A DNA stretch of 64,000 nt from Paenibacillus sp. FSL A5-0031. GTDB lineage: Bacteria; Bacillota; Bacilli; Paenibacillales; Paenibacillaceae. Shown piece after piece: positions 53,086 to 60,698 of the stretch. The notes beneath the pieces are model-generated. The model was not told where the DNA came from, did not search any database, and worked only from the letters and a program-made list of their open reading frames with translations. The translations under genes and the position numbers were made by a program. Where the stretch lies: the NCBI RefSeq assembly GCF_001956295.1, contig NZ_MRTD01000013.1, positions 62,001-126,000 of the forward strand, in the 5' to 3' direction. Within the stretch, counting starts at the first letter, position 1. Every line of letters begins with the position of its first letter.

Positions 53086-55731
53086 ATGACATTGCAAACC
53101 TCTGTATTCTCATTAGAGCAAGCGTCGATGGAGCTGATTGAACGCAAGTTTCGTGAGAAGCAGCTGCTCGCTAAGGCGAGAGAGCATGAGCTGTTTGATA
53201 TTTTTCAGCAGCCGCTGACGGATGAAGAGACATGGGCGCTCAAATATTTGTACGCCTATATGCCTGTAAACGATATGGCTGATTATGACGGTACGTTGTT
53301 TCTAAGCCATGTGCGGCAGACGCTGGACATTCGGGGAAAAGTGCCTTGGGGAAAACGGGTGCCGGATCATCTCTTCCTGCATTTTGTGTTGCCCTACCGT
53401 GTGAACACGGAGAACATCGAGGATTCACGCGGTATCTTATACAGTGAACTGGCGGAGCGTACCGCGTCTTTGTCGATGGAGGATGCGATTCTGGAGACGA
53501 ACTACTGGTGCCATGAGAAGGCGAACTACATTGGCAGTGATCTGCGGACGATCTCGCCGCTTACGATGATTCGAAATGCTCGAGGCCGGTGTGGTGAGGA
53601 ATCGACACTTGCTGTTGCAGCGCTTCGGAGCATTGGCATTCCTGCTCGCCAAGTATACACCCCGCGTTGGGCGCATTGTGACGATAACCATGCTTGGGTA
53701 GAAGCTTGGGCTGACGGGCAGTGGCACTATATCGGCGCCTGTGAGCCTGAAGCTCGCCTTGATCAAGGCTGGTTCACTCCTCCAGCCCGGCGGGCAATGC
53801 TGATCAATACTCGAGTATTCGCAAATTACCCTGGCCCTGAGGACATCACGCTTGCGGACAATTGGTTTACAGAAATCAATTTGCTTGAAGGTTATGCGCC
53901 TACTCGAAGCATCACTGTCGCTGTGAAGGATGAGCTGAACCAACCGGTCAGCGGCGCGAATGTTTATTTTGAGCTCTATAATATGGCTGAATTTTATCCG
54001 ATTGCTGAGCTGAAGACAAACGAACTGGGTGAAGCTGCGTTTAAGACAGGCTACGGAGATCTGTTGATTCGTGCTGTGATGGATGGCAAGTGGGGAGAAA
54101 AGAAGATTACAGTTAGTGATCGTGTGCGCTTCGAGATCGTTCTGGATCAAGTGCAGCAGCCCGAAGGGATAACTGACTTTGATATGGTTCCACCTCCTGA
54201 ACGTAATGGCAAAGCTCTCGATGTACTTTCCGAGGAGAAGGTTCAGCGGCATAATAGCCGCCTGGAAGAAGGCACGAACATCCGCAGCAGCTATGAACAA
54301 ACATTCCTAAGCGAAGCGCAGGCGTCGGATATTGCCGAGGCTGCTGGTCTTCCGCAGGAGCGGGTGTGGGATGTGCTGCGCAAGGCACGGGGAAATAGCC
54401 ACGAGATCGCAGCTTTCTTGCAGGAACGCTCCGCTGAATTTGGAGAATGGCCGCTAAAGCTGCTGGAGAGCTTGAACGAGAAGGATCTTTCCGATTCGTT
54501 CCGCAAGGAGCTTGACGATCATCTCATCGGTTCTCTGTCACAGCGCGGCGAGCTTCCCGAAGACATCTTCTTGCGGTACATCCTTTGTCCGCGAGTGTTA
54601 TATGAAATGATCGTGCCTTATAAGCATTTTTTCCAAGAGGTGTTCACTGAAGCACAAGTGGCATTGTTCCGGCAAAATGCTGCTGAGCTTGTACGCCATC
54701 TGGAGTCAGAGTGGTCGTTGTGGGAGGACCTTCCCAATCTGAAGGGCAGAGGAAACCCAGTTGGTACCTTTAAGATCAAGAAAGGGGATCAGGCTTCTCT
54801 CGATATTATGTTTGTGGCGATCTGCCGCAGCATAGGCATTCCAGCACGCTTGCATCCGAGTGAGCATAAGCCGCAATACATGGCGATGGCTAACGGTGGC
54901 TGGCAGGATGCAGTATTTGCAAATCGAGCGTTGCTGCAATTGGAGCAGAAGGAAAACGGCAAGCTGCGGCTTCTTAAAGATAACGAGTCATCCGATGAAG
55001 CTCCGGCAGCTTCGTACTCTGAGAACTTCACATTCGCCCGGCTGGAGAACGGCATATATAAAACGTTGGTCTACCCTAATGGGAAATCTGATGTATACGA
55101 TGAGCCGTTCGAGCTTGCGCAAGGCAGCTATCGATTGACCACAGGTATTCGGTTAAAGGATGGCACCGCATGCGTTCGCTTTTCCTATTTTGAGCTGCGT
55201 GCAGGAGAACAAATGGATATTCCGCTGACTTTCCGAAGTGCGAAGCAAGGTATTCCAGTACTCGGGACGCTAAACAGAAACGATACGTTTACGATGCAGG
55301 GTGGTTCAGACCAATCGATTGGAGAGCTTATCGGCATGAATGGGGCAATTGTTGCTTGGCTGGAGCCGGAGCGTGAGCCTACCAAACATTTATTCCGTGA
55401 ACTCGGCGAGCTTGCTGAGCCATTGAACAAACTTGGAGCGCCGATTGTGCTTGTCGTAGGTGATTCCGAATGGACGGCATCTTTTGATCCTTCTCGTTAT
55501 AAGGGGTTGCCTTCGCGTACCGTGTTTGTTCGTGATTCCACTTACGCGTCTTTGCCGGACTTTATAGCAGTGCCGCCAGCTAGCGAAGCGGGTTTCCCGC
55601 ATTTGCTCGTACTGGATGGCCAAGATCAAATTCGTTACACAGCATCAGGATACAAGATCGGTACGGGGAAAGAAGCATTGCAGATTCTCACTAGCATATG
55701 GCAGCAACCAACGAAACGGAGTGATACGTAA
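53086..55731 (+). CDS. Two-lobed transglutaminase-fold protein
   Basis: An 881-residue cytoplasmic protein. The first transglutaminase-like domain (about 40-260) has the nucleophile Cys169 in ARGRCGEESTLAVAALRSIGIPARQVY and His202 in CDDNHAWVEAW; the usual following VDPT Asp is replaced by GACEPE. An Ig-like domain (about 285-365) follows. A second lobe (about 465-640) repeats the fold: PEDIFLRYILCPRVLYE and KGDQASLDIMFVAICRSIGIPARLH align with the first, but Cys is replaced by Asp and His is gone, so it is inactive. The C-terminal about 150 residues look thioredoxin-like without cysteines. The ATG follows AAGGAGTGAGTACGC. The peptide:N-glycanase fold belongs to this superfamily, so an amide-cleaving role on glycopeptides is possible but unproven. 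Confidence 0.75.
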   Translation: MTLQTSVFSLEQASMELIERKFREKQLLAKAREHELFDIFQQPLTDEETWALKYLYAYMPVNDMADYDGTLFLSHVRQTLDIRGKVPWGKRVPDHLFLHFVLPYRVNTENIEDSRGILYSELAERTASLSMEDAILETNYWCHEKANYIGSDLRTISPLTMIRNARGRCGEESTLAVAALRSIGIPARQVYTPRWAHCDDNHAWVEAWADGQWHYIGACEPEARLDQGWFTPPARRAMLINTRVFANYPGPEDITLADNWFTEINLLEGYAPTRSITVAVKDELNQPVSGANVYFELYNMAEFYPIAELKTNELGEAAFKTGYGDLLIRAVMDGKWGEKKITVSDRVRFEIVLDQVQQPEGITDFDMVPPPERNGKALDVLSEEKVQRHNSRLEEGTNIRSSYEQTFLSEAQASDIAEAAGLPQERVWDVLRKARGNSHEIAAFLQERSAEFGEWPLKLLESLNEKDLSDSFRKELDDHLIGSLSQRGELPEDIFLRYILCPRVLYEMIVPYKHFFQEVFTEAQVALFRQNAAELVRHLESEWSLWEDLPNLKGRGNPVGTFKIKKGDQASLDIMFVAICRSIGIPARLHPSEHKPQYMAMANGGWQDAVFANRALLQLEQKENGKLRLLKDNESSDEAPAASYSENFTFARLENGIYKTLVYPNGKSDVYDEPFELAQGSYRLTTGIRLKDGTACVRFSYFELRAGEQMDIPLTFRSAKQGIPVLGTLNRNDTFTMQGGSDQSIGELIGMNGAIVAWLEPEREPTKHLFRELGELAEPLNKLGAPIVLVVGDSEWTASFDPSRYKGLPSRTVFVRDSTYASLPDFIAVPPASEAGFPHLLVLDGQDQIRYTASGYKIGTGKEALQILTSIWQQPTKRSDT

Positions 55732-56768
55732 TGGCAAGTCGAAAATATATTGTGGCGGGTTATGCATCAGATTCGAAGCTTCCAGACATGACGCGGGAAG
55801 ATTTAACGAAGCTTACCCATTTGAATGTGGCATTTGGCCATGTGCGCAATGATGAAATTATTACAGAGCATTTGCAGTATATTGATGTTCTTCGCAGGAT
55901 TAAACATGAGCATCCAGAGCTGACTATTCTATTGTCTGTCGGCGGATGGAGCGCAGGCGGGTTTTCTGAAGCTGCATCTACCGCTGAAGGGAGAAGCCGC
56001 TTCGCAGATTCGGCGGTTCGTGTATTAACCAACCTTCCATTCGACGGAGTCGATCTCGACTGGGAATATCCTTGTTATGGTGAAGCGGGCATAGCGTCTA
56101 GTCCAGATGATAAGACCAATTTCACTCTGCTGCTCAAAACCATCCGCGAAGCTTTGGACGAGAAGGGCGCAAGTGACGGGAAACATTATCTGCTAACGAT
56201 TGCAGCAGGCGCGGATCAATATTATGTAGACGGTACGGAAATGGATCAAGTCCAGCAATACTTGGATTTTGTTCAGCTGATGACCTACGATATGCGCGGT
56301 GGATTTCAAATTTTAACGGGGCATCATACGAATCTGTATACACCAACTGGGGATTTATTCCGCATCAGTACGGATGCATCCGTTAACCTGTTTATCCGAG
56401 CAGGCGTGCCGAAGGAGAAGATCGTTATAGGCGCGGCGTTTTATACTCGGGTTTGGCATAACGTTCCTAATCGCGCGAATGGGCTTCATCAAATGGCGGG
56501 CAGCACAGGCGGATATGGACCAGATTTCACCAAGCTTGCAGCGGAATACATTAATAAAAACAATTATGTTCGATATTGGGACGACGAAGCGAAGGCGCCT
56601 TACCTCTACGACGGAAGCAGCTTTATCTCTTACGACGACGAACAATCGCTGCATCATAAATGCGAGTATGTTAAGGCGAGTGAGCTTGGCGGCGTAATGT
56701 TCTGGGAATACAGCTGCGATGAAACGCACCGCTTGCTCCACGCGATATATGAAGGGCTTAAGGAGTAG
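55731..56768 (+). CDS. GH18 family glycoside hydrolase (chitinase/endo-N-acetylglucosaminidase-like)
   Basis: A 345-residue TIM-barrel enzyme without a signal peptide. The start reads KYIVAGYASDSKLPDMTRED; strand 3 is LTILLSVGGWSAGGFSEA; the DxxDxDxE catalytic motif is FDGVDLDWEYP with acid Glu112. VQLMTYDMRGGF supplies the active-site Asp and Tyr, and GVMFWEYSCDE ends the barrel. It cuts beta-1,4 links between N-acetylglucosamine residues by substrate-assisted catalysis. Whether chitooligosaccharides or an N-glycan core is the target is unknown. It overlaps the preceding stop by one base (TAATG), so it is translationally coupled. Confidence 0.9.
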   Translation: MASRKYIVAGYASDSKLPDMTREDLTKLTHLNVAFGHVRNDEIITEHLQYIDVLRRIKHEHPELTILLSVGGWSAGGFSEAASTAEGRSRFADSAVRVLTNLPFDGVDLDWEYPCYGEAGIASSPDDKTNFTLLLKTIREALDEKGASDGKHYLLTIAAGADQYYVDGTEMDQVQQYLDFVQLMTYDMRGGFQILTGHHTNLYTPTGDLFRISTDASVNLFIRAGVPKEKIVIGAAFYTRVWHNVPNRANGLHQMAGSTGGYGPDFTKLAAEYINKNNYVRYWDDEAKAPYLYDGSSFISYDDEQSLHHKCEYVKASELGGVMFWEYSCDETHRLLHAIYEGLKE

Positions 56769-56827
56769 CTGGATTGGGAAGTTGCTTTGTGGTATCGGTG
56801 TGGCTCTGAAGCACAAGTGGAAGTCAG

Positions 56828-57812
56828 TTTTTCAAAATAAGCCTACTTTCTAGTCCTATTTCCGCGAAAAGCTGATGTTTGTTGAAAATAGGACTAGATC
56901 CTAGCGCTATTTTTACTGAATCAACGTGTAGCGGGGCATTTGGCGGGTTGTGAGTGGAAATAAGCCTACTTTCTAGTCCTATTTCCGTGAAAGGTGCTTG
57001 TTTGTTGAAAATAGGTCTAGATTTTAGCGCTATTTTTACTGAATCAACGTGTAGCGGGGCATTTGGCGGGTTGTTAGCAGAAATAAGACTATTATCTAGA
57101 CTTATTTCTGCGAAATGCTCATGCTTGTAGAAAATAGGACTAGATTCTAGCGCTATTTTTACTGAATCAGCGAATAGTGGGGTATTTGTCGGGTTGTTAG
57201 CAGGAATAACACTATTTTCTACTCCTATTTCCGCGAAAAGCTCATGTTTGTTGGAAATAAGTCTAGATTCTAGCGCTATTTTTACTGAATCAACGTGTAG
57301 TGGGGCATTTGGCGGGTTGTGAGTGGAAATAAGACTATTTTCTATCCCTATTTCCGCGAAAAGCTGATGTTTGTTGGAAATAAGTCTAGATTCTAGCGCT
57401 ATTTTTACTGAATCAACGTGTAGTGGGGCATTTGGCGGGTTATGAGTGGAAATAAGACTATTTTCTAGTCCTATTTCCGCGAAAAGCTCATGTTTGTAGA
57501 AAATAGGTCTAGATTCTAGCGCTATTTTTACTGAATCAACGCATAGTGGGGCATTTGGTGGGTTGTTAGCAGGAATAACACTATTTTCTAGTCCTATTCC
57601 CGCGAAAAGCTGATGTTTGCTGAAAATAGGACTAGATCCTAGCGCTATTTTTACTGAATCAACGCATAGTGGGGCATTTGACGGGTTGTGAGCAGAAATA
57701 AGCCTACTTTCTAGTCCTATTTCTGTGAAAGTTGCATGTTTGTTGAAAATAGGACTAGATTCTAGCGCTATTTTGACTGAATCGACGCATAGTGGGGTAT
57801 TTGTCGGGTTTG
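56828..57812. repeat. Eight-unit tandem array of 123-bp palindromic repeats
   Basis: The marker ACTGAATC recurs at 56915, 57038, 57161 and onward at 123-bp steps to 57776: eight copies spanning seven exact intervals, so no insertion or deletion has occurred despite many base differences. Each unit has two imperfect palindromes, one around AAATAGxxCTAGATxCTAGCGCTATTTT and one around GGAAATAAGxCTA..TAGTCCTATTTCC. The region lies between convergent genes. Because 123 is divisible by three, a 355-codon frame stays open on the minus strand, but it begins with TTG inside a hairpin, lacks a good ribosome site, and its unit differences change amino acids freely. I treat it as non-coding repeat DNA. 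Confidence 0.85.
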
Positions 57813-57824
57813 GGCGGAAAAGTG

Positions 57825-57877
57825 TAAGAGGAGGTTGTCCCGCAAGTAATATGACCTTGTGGGGCAACCGCCTCTTT
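57825..57877. terminator. Long hairpin after ligD
   Basis: AAGAGGAGGTTGTCCCGCAAG (21 bases, at 57825-57845) pairs with CTTGTGGGGCAACCGCCTCTT's complementary stretch ending at 57877, with a few mismatches. It lies just beyond the ligD stop on the minus strand and probably ends that transcript, though the T tail is weak. Confidence 0.55.
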
Positions 57878-57905
57878 ATTCGTCTGAGCAAACTTTACAT
57901 CAGCG

Positions 57906-58811
57906 CTAAACCTCGCCGCCTCCCGCACCAAAACCTAGCAGTTTCGGTTGGCGAAGCAGGCCCGTATCGGTAAACTCGAGTGCGGTCACCCTGCATGGGA
58001 AATGTACGGCAAGCCAGACTACGTCGGATTTCTTCATGCCTTGCGATAGCGACGGGAAGGGGCAATCTCCCGGGTGGTCATGCATGAACTGGAGCAGCAG
58101 TTTTTTGGACGCGTTGTCGAGCCCCGACACATGCCCAATATATTTATTCTCATATTGCAGCACGAGGCTCGACACAAGGCCATCCCTTAATTTCACCCCA
58201 ACAACGTCCGCGACGATTCGTACTTCCTTCCGCTTTTTGAACCAATCCTTATGGCCTTTGCCCTCGCTGTAAGGACTATCCAGACGCTTCGATATGAGCC
58301 CTTCCCACTCCCGCTCGATAAGCCATTCCCATAAGGACTGACCATCATCAAACAAGTCGGTGACAAACAGCCGCGGCGATTTTTCAGGAAACTTGGCAGC
58401 AAGCCGGCTGTAACGATCACGGAAGGGAAAGCTGCGCAAATCTTCACCGTTATCATTGAGCATATCAAACATGACGAATAAGAGATCATCATTGCCTGAC
58501 CTTTTCTGTACGCCTAGGCGGCTGCGCTGAAAGTTTGGACGAGTGCCGTCAAAATAGACGATTTCACCATCAAGGATGCAAGGCCCAACACGCAGCGGCG
58601 ACAAGAGATCTACAATTTCAGGGAAAGTGGTATTTCGCGGCTCTACTCGTTTGGAAAATAGTTCAACACCGCCGTTGCCATCTAATCGAGCGAGTGTGCG
58701 AACGCCATCCCATTTGATTTGATATCCCCACTCCGAGCCCTTAGGGATATTTGGTGAAGTGACTGGCGCCATAGGCACCTTCGGCAGAGGAAGCAAAGAC
58801 ATCGTGTTCAT
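57906..58811 (-). CDS. ligD: ATP-dependent DNA ligase of the NHEJ system (stand-alone ligase domain)
   Basis: A 301-residue ligase with the adenylation domain and a C-terminal OB fold only; no polymerase or nuclease domain is attached. The nucleotidyl-acceptor Lys33 is in YQIKWDGVR, followed by LDGEIVYFDG, LFVMFDML, WEGLISKRLDSPYSEG and DWFKKRKE (motifs III to V). It seals double-strand breaks bridged by Ku using ATP. It overlaps the Ku stop by one base (TAATG), so the two are coupled. Expression in spores or late growth, as for B. subtilis ku-ligD, is likely by analogy. Confidence 0.93.
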   Translation of the reverse strand: MNTMSLLPLPKVPMAPVTSPNIPKGSEWGYQIKWDGVRTLARLDGNGGVELFSKRVEPRNTTFPEIVDLLSPLRVGPCILDGEIVYFDGTRPNFQRSRLGVQKRSGNDDLLFVMFDMLNDNGEDLRSFPFRDRYSRLAAKFPEKSPRLFVTDLFDDGQSLWEWLIEREWEGLISKRLDSPYSEGKGHKDWFKKRKEVRIVADVVGVKLRDGLVSSLVLQYENKYIGHVSGLDNASKKLLLQFMHDHPGDCPFPSLSQGMKKSDVVWLAVHFPCRVTALEFTDTGLLRQPKLLGFGAGGGEV

Positions 58812-59644
58812 TATCCGGCATCCTTCGTTTTTCTAGTGGTGCTCTTCCTTTTCTTTGGAGCAGCAGGTGGCGTTTTGGCCGCTTCAAGGGAAGCTTGCAG
58901 CGCAGCCATCAAATCAATGACATTCGTCCGACCAACAGCCGGAGCCGAAACCATATCAACGCTTTCGCCCGCCATTTTATGCTGAATAGCTTCTAGCATG
59001 GCAGCCCGGTAATCATCGGTATATTTCTCAGGATGAAACGGTTCAGACAACTGCTCAATGAGCTGTTTGGCCATTTGCAGTTCCTTTTCATTGACATTAG
59101 CAAACCCAGGCAGGTTAGGCACTTCTGCTAGCGGCCGAATTTCATCAGGATAATGCATCGTCTCCATGCATAAGCAGTTTCCGACAACGCGAATCGCCGC
59201 CAAGCTGCTTTTGCTGCGGATCGATATTTTGGCGATGCCGATTTTACCTGTTTGTTTGATCGCTTCAAGCAGCAGCGTATAAGCTCCAGCCCCTGACATG
59301 TCGGGGGTGAGGTAATAAGCTTTTTGATAATAGAGAGGATCGATATCCGTTAAATCGACAAAGTCGAGAATTTGAATAACCCGTGCAGATTCAGGCTTTA
59401 GCGCTTCAAGCTCCTCTTCATTAAAGAGGACAAACTTGTCCTTCTCGTATTCAAAACCTTTAGCGATATCCTCTGGTTTAACGGCTTCATCACAGTGAGG
59501 ACAAGTTTTCACATAGGAAATAGGCATGCCGCAAACCTTATGTATTTGGCGAAAATGAACATCCTTATCTTCTGTTGCTGTAAACATTTTTACAGGCACA
59601 TGAACCAACCCAAAGCTAATCGCACCTTTCCAAACTGTATGCAT
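58811..59644 (-). CDS. ku: Ku DNA end-binding protein (NHEJ)
   Basis: A 277-residue bacterial Ku homodimer subunit that threads onto DNA ends and recruits LigD. It starts MHTVWKGAISFGLVHVPVKM and has VHFRQIHKVCGMPISYVKTCPHCDE, FEYEKDKFVLFNEEELEAL and YYLTPDMSGAGAYTLLLEAI, standard for the family. The Lys-rich C-terminus (KKRKSTTRKTKDAG) matches DNA-binding tails of Firmicute Ku proteins. The ATG at 59644 follows GGGCGGGGATTGT; the in-frame ATG at 59671 lacks a ribosome site and conservation. Confidence 0.95.
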   Translation of the reverse strand: MHTVWKGAISFGLVHVPVKMFTATEDKDVHFRQIHKVCGMPISYVKTCPHCDEAVKPEDIAKGFEYEKDKFVLFNEEELEALKPESARVIQILDFVDLTDIDPLYYQKAYYLTPDMSGAGAYTLLLEAIKQTGKIGIAKISIRSKSSLAAIRVVGNCLCMETMHYPDEIRPLAEVPNLPGFANVNEKELQMAKQLIEQLSEPFHPEKYTDDYRAAMLEAIQHKMAGESVDMVSAPAVGRTNVIDLMAALQASLEAAKTPPAAPKKRKSTTRKTKDAG

Positions 59645-59737
59645 ACAATCCCCGCCCTGCTTTTTTTCCATAGGATGCGCGCGTTTGGTTAAAGTATACG
59701 AGGAATGGACAATCTCACCATATCAAGCCGATAACAA

Positions 59738-59777
59738 AAAGACCCTTCGCAAGCTCATTTGAACTTGTGAAAGGTCT
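59738..59777 (-). terminator. Terminator of the coiled-coil protein gene
   Basis: On the minus strand, AGACCTTTCACAAG pairs with CTTGCGAAGGGTCT, followed by TTTTTG. Confidence 0.85.
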
Positions 59778-59788
59778 CTATGCAAAAG

Positions 59789-60097
59789 CTATTTATCGCT
59801 TTTTTGCTCGTTTTTGGAAAGCTGCTGCCGAAGCTCTGCATTTTTTGCTGCTAATTGTTTAGTTAAAGCAGCCTGCGAAGCTTCAATTCTGGCTACTTCT
59901 TCGTTTAATTTCGTAATTTGAGTCATCTTGCTGCTAAGGTCGGTGGGGGAAGAGCTCATTTTAATGTTTTTTTGCAGTTGTTTTATTTTAGAGAGAGCTT
60001 TCTCTTTTTTGCTTTTATCGTTGCTGGTTTGCTTTTGCATGTCAGCGATTTCTCTTTTTAAGCGGCTGATAATGGATGTTGTGAAGCTAATGGACAT
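59789..60097 (-). CDS. Small coiled-coil protein, function unknown
   Basis: A 102-residue protein, almost entirely charged helix: ISRLKREIADMQKQ, KALSKIKQLQKNI and LNEEVARIEASQAALTKQLAAKNAEL have a heptad pattern. It is soluble, with no signal peptide and no known domain. Its start, with the ATG preceded by GAGGTGCC, and its own strong terminator support a real gene. It resembles small coiled-coil proteins encoded beside WXG-type secretion genes, but no such neighbours are present. Confidence 0.65.
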   Translation of the reverse strand: MSISFTTSIISRLKREIADMQKQTSNDKSKKEKALSKIKQLQKNIKMSSSPTDLSSKMTQITKLNEEVARIEASQAALTKQLAAKNAELRQQLSKNEQKSDK

Positions 60098-60168
60098 AAG
60101 GGCACCTCATAATCGTATAGTGTTGCATCGCCCCATTTTACTATAAATCGCTCGTTTAAGCGAGAAAG

Positions 60169-60216
60169 AAAGACCCTGAAGAATGTCACCAACATAAGGT
60201 GCTCTCCCGGGTCTCC
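60169..60216 (-). terminator. Terminator of the small membrane protein gene
   Basis: On the minus strand, AGACCC pairs with GGGTCT across an inner CACC/GGTG stem, followed by TTCTTTC. Confidence 0.6.
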
Positions 60217-60247
60217 GTTCATGCAAACGGTTTAGGCTGCTGCTAGT

Positions 60248-60490
60248 TTATTGATTGAGATCTTGTTTGTGTTCCTGACTGTCCATGTTGTTCACGCTGT
60301 TCATGCTTTTCTTGCGAACGGTCGGTCTAATAAATCGTCCAAGAAGCATAAATAATGGCGAGGTTTCGAGTTCGACAAGATTGAGCATCTCCGCCCAGTT
60401 AAAGATGACCAGAAACGGCAGTAATCCAATGGCCAGTATGCCGAATATCAGTCCGACGGAAACATTTCGAAGCATTTTACCAATTGTCAT
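60248..60490 (-). CDS. Small membrane protein, function unknown
   Basis: An 80-residue protein with one or two hydrophobic segments (about 9-34, VSVGLIFGILAIGLLPFLVIF; and about 43-53) and a charged, Gln/Asn-rich tail. The ATG has GGAGATGA about 7 bp upstream and a terminator follows it. It is antisense to what would otherwise be an over-long start of the sensor kinase frame, which argues for the shorter kinase start. No family is recognised. Confidence 0.55.
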   Translation of the reverse strand: MTIGKMLRNVSVGLIFGILAIGLLPFLVIFNWAEMLNLVELETSPLFMLLGRFIRPTVRKKSMNSVNNMDSQEHKQDLNQ

Positions 60491-60698
60491 GCTCTCATCT
60501 CCAATCTTGCGGATTCTCTCACCTTTACATTATACGCCCCTTCCGAGGCGCCATTCAACCGTACCCTTCAATTGCCGATTAATAAGGAGCATACTTGTGC
60601 CAGCAAATCATACTGAAGTATTATTAAACCTTGTACCCCATATCGTGAACTCCGATCAACCTATAGAGCAGCGATCATTCACGGGAAAGGAGCTTATT

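Noticed and set aside
56828..57812. CRISPR array
   Set aside because: Units are 123 bp with no short-repeat/unique-spacer structure and no cas genes nearby.
60285..60698. N-terminal extension of the sensor kinase frame
   Set aside because: It lies antisense to a small gene with its own ribosome site, and TTG 60699 has a well-placed AAAGGAG.
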